In this document: positions 25,782 through 35,147 of the stretch, in pieces | Layout of the letters: each line of letters begins with the position of its first letter | Position numbering within the stretch: position 1 is the stretch's first letter | Origin: CAYMZZ01 sp044463125 | GTDB taxonomy: Bacteria > Bacteroidota > Bacteroidia > Chitinophagales > Chitinophagaceae | NCBI GenBank assembly: GCA_044463125.1 | Contig: JBIQMS010000004.1 | Coordinates: 1-64,000 of the forward strand | Direction of reading: 5' to 3' | Length of the DNA stretch: 64,000 nt | Notes under the pieces: model-generated | Databases searched by the model: none | Seen by the model: only the letters and a program-made list of their open reading frames with translations | What the model was told of the DNA's origin: nothing | Translations under genes and position numbers: made by a program

Positions 25782-28772
25782 ATGAAAATGAAAAAAAGAT
25801 GGCGCCCCGCCATTCTGCTGGCTGCCATGTTGTCGCTACTGCAACTGGCCCAGGCGCAAAACCGAACCATCACCGGGAAAGTGGTGGATGCCAGCGGACA
25901 ACCCCTGTCGGGCGTGGTTGTTGCGGTAAAGGAAAAGTCCATTGCCACCAGTACCAACGAAGCTGGGGATTTTAGTCTGACTTCGGTAGCGCCTGATGAC
26001 CTCTTATCTTTCTCACATGTTGGTTATTTGAGTATTCAGCAAAAAGTGGGCGAATCGCTGTCACTTACTATCCGCATGGAGCTGGCACCTGCCAGCCTGG
26101 AAGAAGTTGTTGTAATTGGGTATGGTAGCGCCAGAAAGAAAGACCTTACAGGGGCGGTGGCCACCGTTTCCGAAAAAGATTTTCAACGTGGTCAGATCTC
26201 CACGCCTGAACAAATGATTGCAGGAAAGGTGGCGGGTGTTTCCATTGTATCGAACGGTGGGCGACCCGGCTCCGGCAGTACAATACGTATCCGTGGAGGC
26301 TCTTCACTACGCGCGAGCAACGATCCCCTGATAGTGATTGATGGTGTGCCTCTGCAAACAGGCGGCATTTCGGGTTCATCCAATCCGCTCGCTTTTATTA
26401 ATCCTAACGATATTGAATCATTTACGGTGTTGAAGGATGCTTCGGCTGCAGCTATCTATGGTACGCGTGCTGCCAATGGCGTTATACTGATCACCACCAA
26501 AAAGGGCACCGGCGGCAAACTTCGTGTCAACTTCACGACGCAGAATTCCGTATCCGTGTTATCCAATAAAGTGGATGTATTGAATGCCGATGAATTTCGT
26601 CAGATCGTGAATCAATATGGAACGCCGGATAAAGTGGCCATGCTGGGTGAAGCCAATACCGACTGGCAGGACGAAATTTATCAAACCGCGCTGGCTACGG
26701 ACAATAATATCAGCATTAGTGGAGGAATTCGCAAGCTTCCTTATCGTTTCTCGCTCGGGTATGCGAATCAAAACGGAATCCTGCGTACCGACAATTTGCA
26801 ACGCATGTCGGCCGCATTAATGCTGAGTCCTTCGTTTTTTCAGAATCATTTAAAGATAGACCTGAACCTGAAGGCGAGCGTGCAAAAGAATCGTTTTGCC
26901 AACCAGGGTGCGATAGGTACGGCGGTGAGCTTCGATCCCACGCAACCAGTTTATTCCGACAAAGTGGGTGACCGCTTTGGCGGATTCTTCGAATGGCTTG
27001 ATCCCAGTACCAATACCGGTTTGGTTAACCTGGTGAGTCGCAATCCCGTGGGTCTCCTCATGCAGCGACTGGATAAGAGCGATCCACAACGCTTGATTGG
27101 GAATATTCAATTCGATTATCGCTTTCATTTTCTTCCCGAGCTCCGGGCCAATATGAATATTGGCTACGATCTGGCCAATGGTCAGGGCACCGTCTTTGTT
27201 TCAGATAGCGCCGCCTCGGATTATGTAGCCGGTGGGGCAGGGGGGCAAAGCAACCGCTACAAGTCTACACGCACTAATACTGTGTTTGATTTCTATCTGA
27301 ACTATAACAAGGAAATTCGTGCCATTCGTAGCAGGGTTGATTTAACGGCTGGCTATTCCTACAACAATTTCCTGAGTAAGCAATACTACTACGCCAGCTT
27401 TAATGCACGCGGTGAGAAATATCCCAATTCAGATCCTGCATTTCCTTTCAACAAGCCGGAGCATACCCTGCTTTCCTATTTCGGTCGGTTGAATTATACC
27501 TTAATGGATAAATACCTGTTGACCGCCACCCTGCGCCGCGACGGAAGTTCGCGATTCGGACCCGAAAACAAATGGGGCTGGTTTCCATCGGTGGCGCTGG
27601 CCTGGAAGTTGAAGGAAGAATCTTTCCTTCGCAACAGTCGATTTGTTTCGGACCTGAAGCTGCGCCTGGGTTATGGTATCACCGGTCAGCAAGACGGAAT
27701 TAATGATTATGATTTCCTTTCGTTTTATGGATTAAGTTCCCCTAACGCCACTTACCAGTTTGGCGATACCTATTACCAGATGTACCGGCCCGGTGCCTTT
27801 AATCCGAATATTAAATGGGAAGAAACCAGTACGGCCAACATCGCATTAGATTATGGTTTCCTGGATAACCGCATCAATGGTAGTATTGATTTTTACCTGA
27901 AGAAAACCAGCGACCTGCTCAACCTGATACCGCAACCGGCGGGTACCAATTTCGACGCCTTCTTTATTGCCAATGTGGGCAATATGGAAAACCGTGGTGT
28001 TGAATTCAGCATCAATGCCGCAGTAATTCAGAAAAAGGACCTGAACTGGGATGCAGGTTTTAATATTACCTACAACCGCAACCGAATTACCAATCTTACG
28101 GTGGTGCCCAACGATCCCAATTATCGCGGAATATTGGCCGGCGGTATAGCGGGTGGTATTGGCGGCGGCTTCGCGCAGATTCAACAGGTGGGCTATAGCC
28201 GCAACACATTTAACCTTTATCAACAGGTGTACGACGATAAAGGTATGCCCCTGGAAAATGTTTTTGTGGATGTGAATGAAGACGGCATCATCAACCAGGA
28301 CGACCTGGTGAAGAGCAAGAGTGCGGTACCAGAGGTATGGATGGGCTTTAGTACGAGCCTGAGCTATAAGAAATGGTCGCTTTCTACCGTGTTGCGGAGT
28401 AGCCTGGGCAATTATATGTACAACAACGTACACAGCAATACGGGTAATCTGAACCAGATTTTGGGGAACTACGTGCTTTACAACGCTTCGGCCAATTACC
28501 TGGATACGCGGTTTGTTGGAAACAGCAACAATTTGCTGAGCGATCATTTTATCTCCAATGCCTCTTTCCTGCGTATGGACAACCTGGTGCTGGGTTTTGA
28601 TGCGGGCCGCGTTTTCCGCAGCGAAGCCAGCCTGCGACTGAGCGCCGGCGTACAAAATGTGTTTGTAGTAACCAAATACAAGGGGCTTGATCCGGAAATC
28701 AGTTCCGGCATCGACAATAGTCTCTATCCGCGCCCGCGCATATTTACGCTCGGTGCGGCGCTCGAGTTTTGA
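25782..28772 (+). CDS. susC: SusC/RagA-type TonB-dependent transporter
   Basis: 996 residues. A signal peptide (LLAAMLSLLQLAQAQ) precedes a carboxypeptidase-like domain (ITGKVVDASGQPLSGVVVAV), then the plug with VVIGYGSARKKDLTGAVATV and IRIRGGSSLRASNDPLIVID, then a 22-strand barrel ending in a terminal Phe (LGAALEF). It imports oligosaccharides together with SusD. It is shorter than many SusC proteins because it has no N-terminal signal-transfer (STN) domain, so it should not feed an anti-sigma factor; regulation comes from the divergent hybrid sensor. The SusD start lies 34 bases beyond its stop. Confidence 0.96.
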   Translation: MKMKKRWRPAILLAAMLSLLQLAQAQNRTITGKVVDASGQPLSGVVVAVKEKSIATSTNEAGDFSLTSVAPDDLLSFSHVGYLSIQQKVGESLSLTIRMELAPASLEEVVVIGYGSARKKDLTGAVATVSEKDFQRGQISTPEQMIAGKVAGVSIVSNGGRPGSGSTIRIRGGSSLRASNDPLIVIDGVPLQTGGISGSSNPLAFINPNDIESFTVLKDASAAAIYGTRAANGVILITTKKGTGGKLRVNFTTQNSVSVLSNKVDVLNADEFRQIVNQYGTPDKVAMLGEANTDWQDEIYQTALATDNNISISGGIRKLPYRFSLGYANQNGILRTDNLQRMSAALMLSPSFFQNHLKIDLNLKASVQKNRFANQGAIGTAVSFDPTQPVYSDKVGDRFGGFFEWLDPSTNTGLVNLVSRNPVGLLMQRLDKSDPQRLIGNIQFDYRFHFLPELRANMNIGYDLANGQGTVFVSDSAASDYVAGGAGGQSNRYKSTRTNTVFDFYLNYNKEIRAIRSRVDLTAGYSYNNFLSKQYYYASFNARGEKYPNSDPAFPFNKPEHTLLSYFGRLNYTLMDKYLLTATLRRDGSSRFGPENKWGWFPSVALAWKLKEESFLRNSRFVSDLKLRLGYGITGQQDGINDYDFLSFYGLSSPNATYQFGDTYYQMYRPGAFNPNIKWEETSTANIALDYGFLDNRINGSIDFYLKKTSDLLNLIPQPAGTNFDAFFIANVGNMENRGVEFSINAAVIQKKDLNWDAGFNITYNRNRITNLTVVPNDPNYRGILAGGIAGGIGGGFAQIQQVGYSRNTFNLYQQVYDDKGMPLENVFVDVNEDGIINQDDLVKSKSAVPEVWMGFSTSLSYKKWSLSTVLRSSLGNYMYNNVHSNTGNLNQILGNYVLYNASANYLDTRFVGNSNNLLSDHFISNASFLRMDNLVLGFDAGRVFRSEASLRLSAGVQNVFVVTKYKGLDPEISSGIDNSLYPRPRIFTLGAALEF

Positions 28773-28806
28773 GAATACAATAATGATTACCATTAAAGCA
28801 AGATAT

Positions 28807-30411
28807 ATGCTCAATAAATTTCGGAAACTGTTAGTTTGGCTGCCCATGTTGCTATTGGCCGCCTGTACTAAAAAACTGGACCTGGTACCCACCAATGATA
28901 TTACGGCCGATGCTGTGTACAGCACACCGCTTGGCTATAAGCAATCGCTGGCTAAAGTGTATGGCGCGTTCGCTTTGACGGGTAACGCGGGTGGCGCCGG
29001 CAATCCCGATATATCGCCCCAGATTATTGCGGATGAAGGCAATTCCGATTTTCTGCGCCTGTTCTGGAACCTGCAGGAATTGACGACGGATGAAGCCGCC
29101 TGGACCTGGCAGAATGATGCCGGTATTCGTGGATTAAAGGAAATGTCATGGTCGGCCAATAATCCGATTATCGCCGGTCTCTATTATCGTTCCTTCTACC
29201 AGATAACATTGGCCAATGATTTTATTCGCCAATGTGCCGACGATAAGTTGACGAGCCGTGGCATCGGCGGCGCCGACGCGGATGCGATTCGTTTTTATAA
29301 GGCTGAAGCAAGGTTTCTTCGTGCATTCCAGTATTGGGTGCTGATGGATCTTTATGCGAATCCTCCATTTGTAGATGAGAATAGTCCCATAGCTACAGGC
29401 CTGCCCCCGCAGATATCAAGGGCCGATCTCTTCGACTATGTAGAATCGGAGTTGAAAGCGATTGAAACGGAACTGATGCCGGCTCGTGGCAATGAATATG
29501 GTCGCGCCGACCAGGCCGCTGCCTGGGCCCTGCTGGCAAGATTGTACCTGAATGCAGAAGTGTACACCGGTACGGCGCGCTATACGGATGCAATCATTTA
29601 TTGCAATAAGATAATTGACGCAGGTTATGGGCTGCACCCCAATTACCGTAACCTGACCATTGCCGACAATCATCTGAATACCGATGAGAATATTTTTATG
29701 ATCGCCTATGATGCCCGTTATACGCAAAACTGGGGCGGCACAACTTATCTCGCGCATGGTCCGGCGGCCGTACCGGGAAGCATTTCCGGCACCAGTGGCA
29801 ACTGGGGCGGTCTCCGTCATACGCATCAGTTTGTAGGTCTGTTCCCCGATCCATCGGGCAATACGGATAAACGTCCACAGTTCTATACGCAGGGTCAGAA
29901 CCTGGTGATGGAAAATCTCTACACGGGTACGGATGGTTATTCTTCGCACAAATACCGCAACTATACACGTACGGGACAATTAGCGCCCAATGCCGATCCG
30001 AATGGCAACTGGACGGATATCGATTTCCCCTTGTTCCGCTTTGCAGAAATTTACCTGATTTACGCAGAAGCGGTATTGCGTGGCGGTACCGGAGGCAGTA
30101 GCGGAACGGCTTTGAATTATGTGAATGCCATTAGAACCCGCGCCTACGATGGCGATGTTTCGGGCAATATCACGGCCGGTCAGCTCACCCTCGATTTTAT
30201 TCTCGATGAGCGGGGTAGGGAGTTATACTATGAAGCCCATCGCAGAACCGATCTTATTCGTCACAATAAATTTGTAACGGCGGATTATCTGTGGGCCTGG
30301 AAGGGTGGAATCGCGGAAGGCCGGTCTGTGGATGCGCGCTACAAAATTTTCCCGCTTCCCACAACCGATCTTTCAGGAAATCCCAATCTGATTCAAAATC
30401 AGGGTTATTAA
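28807..30411 (+). CDS. susD: SusD-like outer-membrane glycan-binding lipoprotein
   Basis: 534 residues from ATG 28807; an alternative ATG at 28783 adds eight residues. The lipoprotein signal is LVWLPMLLLAACTKKLDLVP. SusD features include a helical TPR-like core (FYKAEARFLRAFQYWVLMDL), AIRTRAYDGD and the C-terminal DERGRELYYEAHRRTDLIRH, which is the usual end signature. It caps SusC and binds the polysaccharide fragments, here galacto-oligosaccharides by context. The upstream open frame overlapping susC is not used. Confidence 0.95.
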   Translation: MLNKFRKLLVWLPMLLLAACTKKLDLVPTNDITADAVYSTPLGYKQSLAKVYGAFALTGNAGGAGNPDISPQIIADEGNSDFLRLFWNLQELTTDEAAWTWQNDAGIRGLKEMSWSANNPIIAGLYYRSFYQITLANDFIRQCADDKLTSRGIGGADADAIRFYKAEARFLRAFQYWVLMDLYANPPFVDENSPIATGLPPQISRADLFDYVESELKAIETELMPARGNEYGRADQAAAWALLARLYLNAEVYTGTARYTDAIIYCNKIIDAGYGLHPNYRNLTIADNHLNTDENIFMIAYDARYTQNWGGTTYLAHGPAAVPGSISGTSGNWGGLRHTHQFVGLFPDPSGNTDKRPQFYTQGQNLVMENLYTGTDGYSSHKYRNYTRTGQLAPNADPNGNWTDIDFPLFRFAEIYLIYAEAVLRGGTGGSSGTALNYVNAIRTRAYDGDVSGNITAGQLTLDFILDERGRELYYEAHRRTDLIRHNKFVTADYLWAWKGGIAEGRSVDARYKIFPLPTTDLSGNPNLIQNQGY

Positions 30412-30431
30412 TGCCATTAAACTTGCATACC

Positions 30432-31496
30432 ATGAAACAAAAATATAATCAGGTCATCTTTACAGCACTGACTGCACTCTTGCTGACGGCTTGTAGCAAA
30501 GACCTGCCGCAAACTATTATGCAAAAGGGAGCCGCTCCGGTGGTGTCACTCTCTTCTCCGACTATTGTATTGTCGTCAGCGACAGCAAGCGATAATGTGC
30601 AAACCATTAGTTGGACCGAGGCGGACTATGGTTTTAGCGCCGCCATCAATTACCAGCTTGAAATAGCCGCTACCGGCAGCAATTTTGCCGGCGCGCAGAA
30701 AATTAATATGGGCACCGACCGCAGCTACAGCTACACGGGTGCTGTATTGAATGATCTGGCCATTGGTATGGGAATTGATCCAGGCACCAGTGGCAGCCTG
30801 GAAATTCGTGTCCGCTCGGCCCTTAGTGATTCCGTATTTGATTATTCGGATGTGGTGACGCTGAACCTCACAACCTATGTGGTGCAGTTTCCTGCGCTGC
30901 TGGTAAGAGGTGGCAATAGCTGGGTTACACCGACTACGCGCACCCCGGGTTTTGTCCTTACCTCTCCCGATTTCAGCAGCAAGTATGAAGGCTATGTGTA
31001 CCTGCCCAATGCGGATGGTTGGGGAGGCGATGCCTTCAAACTGCTCAGCACCAGCAGCGGGGTAGAGTACGGCTGGGGAACCAGCAGCACCACAATAGCA
31101 GCAGGCAGCAGTGGTAATCTATGGCTCACACCCGCGCCCAATTATATGAAGATTAATGCCGACCTGAATGCCCTGACCATCAACTATACACCGGTGCAGT
31201 TCTTTTTGTCGGGCGACCATAATGGCTGGAGCACATCGGCTACGCCCATGACTTATGACCCGGTTACACGCAAGCTGATTGCCAGCAATGTCAACTTTTC
31301 AGCGGGCAATTCCTTTGTGTTTACCTGCAATGGCGGATACGACATCAGCTATAAAGTAGATGGATCGGGTAAACTGATTTTCGCGGGACCTCCCAACTGG
31401 GCAGGTAGCAATATTCCTGCACCGGGAACGGGCAGTTACACCGTAATTCTCGATTTGAGTGGCGGCAATGGAAATTATACCTTTAGTATACAATGA
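30432..31496 (+). CDS. susE: SusE/SusF-like surface glycan-binding lipoprotein
   Basis: 354 residues with lipobox (LTALLLTACSKD). The N-terminal third is a SusE domain (IVLSSATASDNVQTISW, then ADYGFSAAINYQLEIA), followed by tandem carbohydrate-binding modules. The last of these has FLSGDHNGWSTSATPM, resembling starch-binding SusE/SusF modules. It presumably binds galactan at the surface. Its stop overlaps the ATG of the GH53 gene by four bases (ATGA), so the two are translationally coupled. The ATG at 30432 gives the signal peptide. Confidence 0.88.
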   Translation: MKQKYNQVIFTALTALLLTACSKDLPQTIMQKGAAPVVSLSSPTIVLSSATASDNVQTISWTEADYGFSAAINYQLEIAATGSNFAGAQKINMGTDRSYSYTGAVLNDLAIGMGIDPGTSGSLEIRVRSALSDSVFDYSDVVTLNLTTYVVQFPALLVRGGNSWVTPTTRTPGFVLTSPDFSSKYEGYVYLPNADGWGGDAFKLLSTSSGVEYGWGTSSTTIAAGSSGNLWLTPAPNYMKINADLNALTINYTPVQFFLSGDHNGWSTSATPMTYDPVTRKLIASNVNFSAGNSFVFTCNGGYDISYKVDGSGKLIFAGPPNWAGSNIPAPGTGSYTVILDLSGGNGNYTFSIQ

Positions 31497-32545
31497 TGAT
31501 CATCAATAAGAAAATTTCTGGCATTATCCTGCTTGGGGCTATTCTGTTACTTTGGAGTTGTTCTAAAAAACAAGATCCTGAACCAGACCCGGACCCGGAA
31601 CCACCTGTCAGTGATTTCGTAAAAGGCGCTGATATTAGCTGGCTTACGGAGATGGAAGATGCAGGACGCAAATTTTACTCCGCTGCCGGCACCCAAATGG
31701 AATGTATGGCGCTGATGAAGTCGCTGGGCATGAATGCCGTAAGGTTAAGAGTATGGGTGAATCCCAATCCGGCTTACAACAATGCAGCCGATGTGTTGGC
31801 AAAAGCCATTCGCGCGAAAAACCTGGGACTGGATGTGATGATCAATTTTCATTACAGCGATTCCTGGGCCGACCCCGGAAAGCAGAATAAACCTGCCGCC
31901 TGGACCGCTATGAATTTTACAGATTTGAAGCAGGCGCTGGCAGACCATACAATCGACGTATTGAATCAGTTGAAAACGGCTGGGATCACCCCTAAATGGG
32001 TGCAGGTGGGCAATGAAACCAATGATGGTATGCTGTGGCCCGATGGAAGGGCGTCAACCAATATGGCCAACTATGCCCAACTGGTGAATGCGGGATATGA
32101 TGCTGTTAAATCCGTTTTTCCCACGGCAAAAGTGATTGTGCACGTTTCCAACGGTTGGGACAATAGTCTTTTTCAGTGGAATATCGGCGGATTGTTGGCA
32201 CAGGGTGCGAAATTTGATGTGATCGGTATGTCGCTTTATCCATCCTATGTGGGGGCAGGATGGCCAGTTGCTAATCAGCAATGCCTTTCCAATATGAATG
32301 ATATGGTGACCAGATACAACAAGGAGGTAATGGTGGTGGAAATCGGGATGCCCTGGGATGATGCCGCTAACTGCAAAGCTTTCATCAGCGACCTGATCAA
32401 CAAAACTAAATCGGTAACCGATAACAAAGGCCTTGGTGTACTGTACTGGGAGCCGCAATGTTATGGTAATTGGAAGGGGTATACACTTGGCGCATTCGAC
32501 AACAATGGCCGACCCACCGTGGCTATGGAGGCATTTGCCAATTAA
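31493..32545 (+). CDS. GH53 endo-beta-1,4-galactanase lipoprotein
   Basis: 350 residues. The signal ends in LLLWSCSKK (Cys at 23), followed by an acidic Pro linker (PEPDPDPEPP) typical of surface-exposed lipoproteins. The catalytic domain is glycoside hydrolase 53: GADISWLTEMEDAG, MNAVRLRVWVNPN, MINFHYSDSWADPGKQ, the acid/base Glu in VQVGNETNDGMLWP (near 172) and the nucleophile Glu in VVEIGMPW (near 282). It cuts beta-1,4-galactan inside the chain at the cell surface, producing the oligosaccharides for SusC/D. It is related to the second GH53 domain in the gene at 35148. Confidence 0.95.
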   Translation: MMIINKKISGIILLGAILLLWSCSKKQDPEPDPDPEPPVSDFVKGADISWLTEMEDAGRKFYSAAGTQMECMALMKSLGMNAVRLRVWVNPNPAYNNAADVLAKAIRAKNLGLDVMINFHYSDSWADPGKQNKPAAWTAMNFTDLKQALADHTIDVLNQLKTAGITPKWVQVGNETNDGMLWPDGRASTNMANYAQLVNAGYDAVKSVFPTAKVIVHVSNGWDNSLFQWNIGGLLAQGAKFDVIGMSLYPSYVGAGWPVANQQCLSNMNDMVTRYNKEVMVVEIGMPWDDAANCKAFISDLINKTKSVTDNKGLGVLYWEPQCYGNWKGYTLGAFDNNGRPTVAMEAFAN

Positions 32546-32566
32546 GAAACCACATAATTTATAAAC

Positions 32567-35131
32567 ATGAGGAAAAGGCTTTGGATAGGATTGGCTTTAT
32601 CGTTCGCATTCACATATGCCATTTCACAAAAATCCGGTGCACTGGTTTATGTTGACAAGGAGGGGGTGATGCGCTATACGAAAGGAAAGCAGGAAGCCTC
32701 TTTCTTTGGAGTCAACTATACTACGCCATTTGCGCATGCTTATCGCGCGCAAAAGGCCTTGGGAATTGATCTGGAGCAGGCCATTCGAAACGATGTATAT
32801 CATTTCGCACGTTTAGGCCTGCAAGCTTTTCGCGTGCACGTATGGGACACTGAAATCTCCGATACGGCCGGCAACCTGATTGAAAATGAGCACCTGCGTC
32901 TTTTCGATTTTTTACTGACCGAGTTGAAGAAAAGAAATATTCGCAGCATCATTACTCCCATAGCATTTTGGGGCAATGGATATCCGGAACGGGATGAACC
33001 CACACCTGGTTTCTCGAGGTATTTTGGAAGAGGAAAATTGACGACCAACGATACCGCCATCAGCGCGCAGGAAAATTACTTGCGGCAGTTTTTCCAACAT
33101 ATGAACCCCTATACCGGTTTGCGCTACCAGGATGATCCGGATATTATTGCAGTAGAGATAAATAATGAACCCGCACATAGCGGACCTAAGGCCGGGGTGA
33201 CGCAGTATATCAACCGTCTTGCTAAAGCCATCCGTGCAACGGGTTGGCGTAAACCAGTTTTTTACAATATTGCACAAGGCCCATACTATAGCGACGCAGT
33301 AGCGAAGGCTGATGTGCAGGGAGTCAGTTTTCAGTGGTATCCTGCGGGGTTGGTAAGTGGCGCCACCCTGCAGGGCAATACCCTGATGCACGTGGACCGA
33401 TATAATATTCCTTTTCGCGATACGGTGCCCGCTTTTCGCAACAAAGCATTAATGGTATACGAGTTTGACGCAGCGGATATCGCCGGCAGTTATATGTATC
33501 CCTTTATGGCCAAAGCATTTCGGGAAGCGGGCTTTCAATGGGCGACACAATTTGCCTACGATCCCCTGGCCATGGCGGGCGTGAATACCGAATACCAAAC
33601 ACATTACCTGAACCTGGCTTATACGCCATCGAAAGCGATTAGCCTGATGATTGCGGCTGAAGTATTTAGCCGAATACCACGGGGCAAAAGTTATGGAACC
33701 TATCCGGCCGATAGCAGCTTCGATGCGTTTACGGTCAGCTATGATCGCCAACTGAGCGAAATGAATTCCGGCGATAAATTTTACTATACCAATAATACTA
33801 ATTCTCAACCCTTGAATCCAACGGCGATCCGGCATATTGCGGGTGTGGGCAACAGCCTGCTGGTGCAATATTCCGGCAGCGGTGCTTATTTCCTGGATAA
33901 GCTGGCGGATGGGGTTTGGCGATTGGAACTGATGCCGGACGCGCTGGGCTTGCAGGATCCCTTCGAAAAAACTTCGCCACGCAAGCCGGTCACTGGGATT
34001 GTATGGCGTAAAAATGCCATCTCAATCCAATTGGAGGATCTGGGTTCTGATTTCAGGGTAGAACCCCTGTTAGCCGATCATTCTATAGAGGATGCTGTTA
34101 ACAATAACACTGTAAATGTTAAGCCTGGCTTGTACCTGCTGGTTCGCAAAGGAGTGGAAGCGGATACTTCGCGCCTAACCATGCCCGGCGCCATCGGCCT
34201 TCGGGATTTTGTGGCGCCAGCTGCTACCCCAATGGATAAACATTTTCAACACCAGCCACCGGTTTATGCGACAGCCGGCCAAACGCTTACCCTCAAGGCA
34301 ACCATCGCTGGCTGGCAGCCCGATAAAGTGATGGTAGAAATTAGCCGAAAAGGCTGGGGACGGGGGCGACAACTGGAGATGCGGGCCAACGGATTTGTGT
34401 ATACGGCCGAAGTACCTGCCGATTGGATAGAGGATGGTGAGTTACGTTATCGGTTTATTCTTCAGAAAGATGGCTATTACCATTCGTATCCCGCCAATTC
34501 GTCTGAAAATCCCTATGCCTGGGATGCTTACCAGGCAGATTATTATTCCCTAATCGTGCGTAAACCGGGGGCGACCATCGATCTTTTCCACCCATCCCGG
34601 CACGACCGGATATTTTTAACACCTAACTGGCGCAGGGGATTTCAGTCTGGATTTATTTCCGGAGAACACAGCGGTGACCTGCTTTATCAACTTCGGATCA
34701 GCGACCTGGCTGTGGACGAAGTGATGGGACTGCAGCACTATATAGGAGATGTTGTGAACGGCATTGGAGAAGAGTTTCAGCAAAGCGAGCTTCGTATGCG
34801 TGTACGCGCTGTGGGAGCGGAAGCCACAGATTTACGGTTCGCACTGGTTAATAAATGGGGAACGGCCTTTGCGGCCACCGTGCAGGCTGGGTCCGACTGG
34901 CAGGAAATTTCCGTGCCCATCCACGAATTGCAGAAAGCCGAAGCCCTTCTATTGCCAAGACCCTATCCCGGTTTTCAACCCCTGCAATTTATTTCATCCG
35001 AAACAGCACCTGTATTTCGCTGGAAGGACATGGAGCAACTGCAATTGCAGACTTTGCCCCTGCATACTTCTGTTGAAAAGAGGGATGTTACCATAGAAAT
35101 AGCCTGGATTCGGATGGCAAGTTCCCATTGA
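32567..35131 (+). CDS. Secreted clan-A (GH5-like) glycoside hydrolase of uncertain family
   Basis: 854 residues. A signal peptide (IGLALSFAFTYAISQ) is followed by a TIM-barrel of clan A: FFGVNYTTPFAHAYRA, LQAFRVHVWDTEISD, the acid/base Glu in VEINNEPAH (near 199) and the nucleophile Glu in MVYEFDAADI (near 298). From about residue 530 on there are beta-rich domains (an Ig-like domain with KVMVEISRKGWGRGRQLEM and a possible carbohydrate-binding domain ending near 850). The family could be GH147, known from galactan loci, or a GH5-like neighbour; I cannot decide. Position between GH53 and GH2 genes points to action on galactan or its side chains. Confidence 0.72.
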   Translation: MRKRLWIGLALSFAFTYAISQKSGALVYVDKEGVMRYTKGKQEASFFGVNYTTPFAHAYRAQKALGIDLEQAIRNDVYHFARLGLQAFRVHVWDTEISDTAGNLIENEHLRLFDFLLTELKKRNIRSIITPIAFWGNGYPERDEPTPGFSRYFGRGKLTTNDTAISAQENYLRQFFQHMNPYTGLRYQDDPDIIAVEINNEPAHSGPKAGVTQYINRLAKAIRATGWRKPVFYNIAQGPYYSDAVAKADVQGVSFQWYPAGLVSGATLQGNTLMHVDRYNIPFRDTVPAFRNKALMVYEFDAADIAGSYMYPFMAKAFREAGFQWATQFAYDPLAMAGVNTEYQTHYLNLAYTPSKAISLMIAAEVFSRIPRGKSYGTYPADSSFDAFTVSYDRQLSEMNSGDKFYYTNNTNSQPLNPTAIRHIAGVGNSLLVQYSGSGAYFLDKLADGVWRLELMPDALGLQDPFEKTSPRKPVTGIVWRKNAISIQLEDLGSDFRVEPLLADHSIEDAVNNNTVNVKPGLYLLVRKGVEADTSRLTMPGAIGLRDFVAPAATPMDKHFQHQPPVYATAGQTLTLKATIAGWQPDKVMVEISRKGWGRGRQLEMRANGFVYTAEVPADWIEDGELRYRFILQKDGYYHSYPANSSENPYAWDAYQADYYSLIVRKPGATIDLFHPSRHDRIFLTPNWRRGFQSGFISGEHSGDLLYQLRISDLAVDEVMGLQHYIGDVVNGIGEEFQQSELRMRVRAVGAEATDLRFALVNKWGTAFAATVQAGSDWQEISVPIHELQKAEALLLPRPYPGFQPLQFISSETAPVFRWKDMEQLQLQTLPLHTSVEKRDVTIEIAWIRMASSH

Positions 35132-35147
35132 TTTTTCCAGACCTCAA

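Noticed and set aside
27846..28925. Long open frame (359 codons) on the minus strand opposite susC/susD
   Set aside because: It is a mirror of two clear plus-strand genes, has low-complexity His/Ile-rich content and no family motif.
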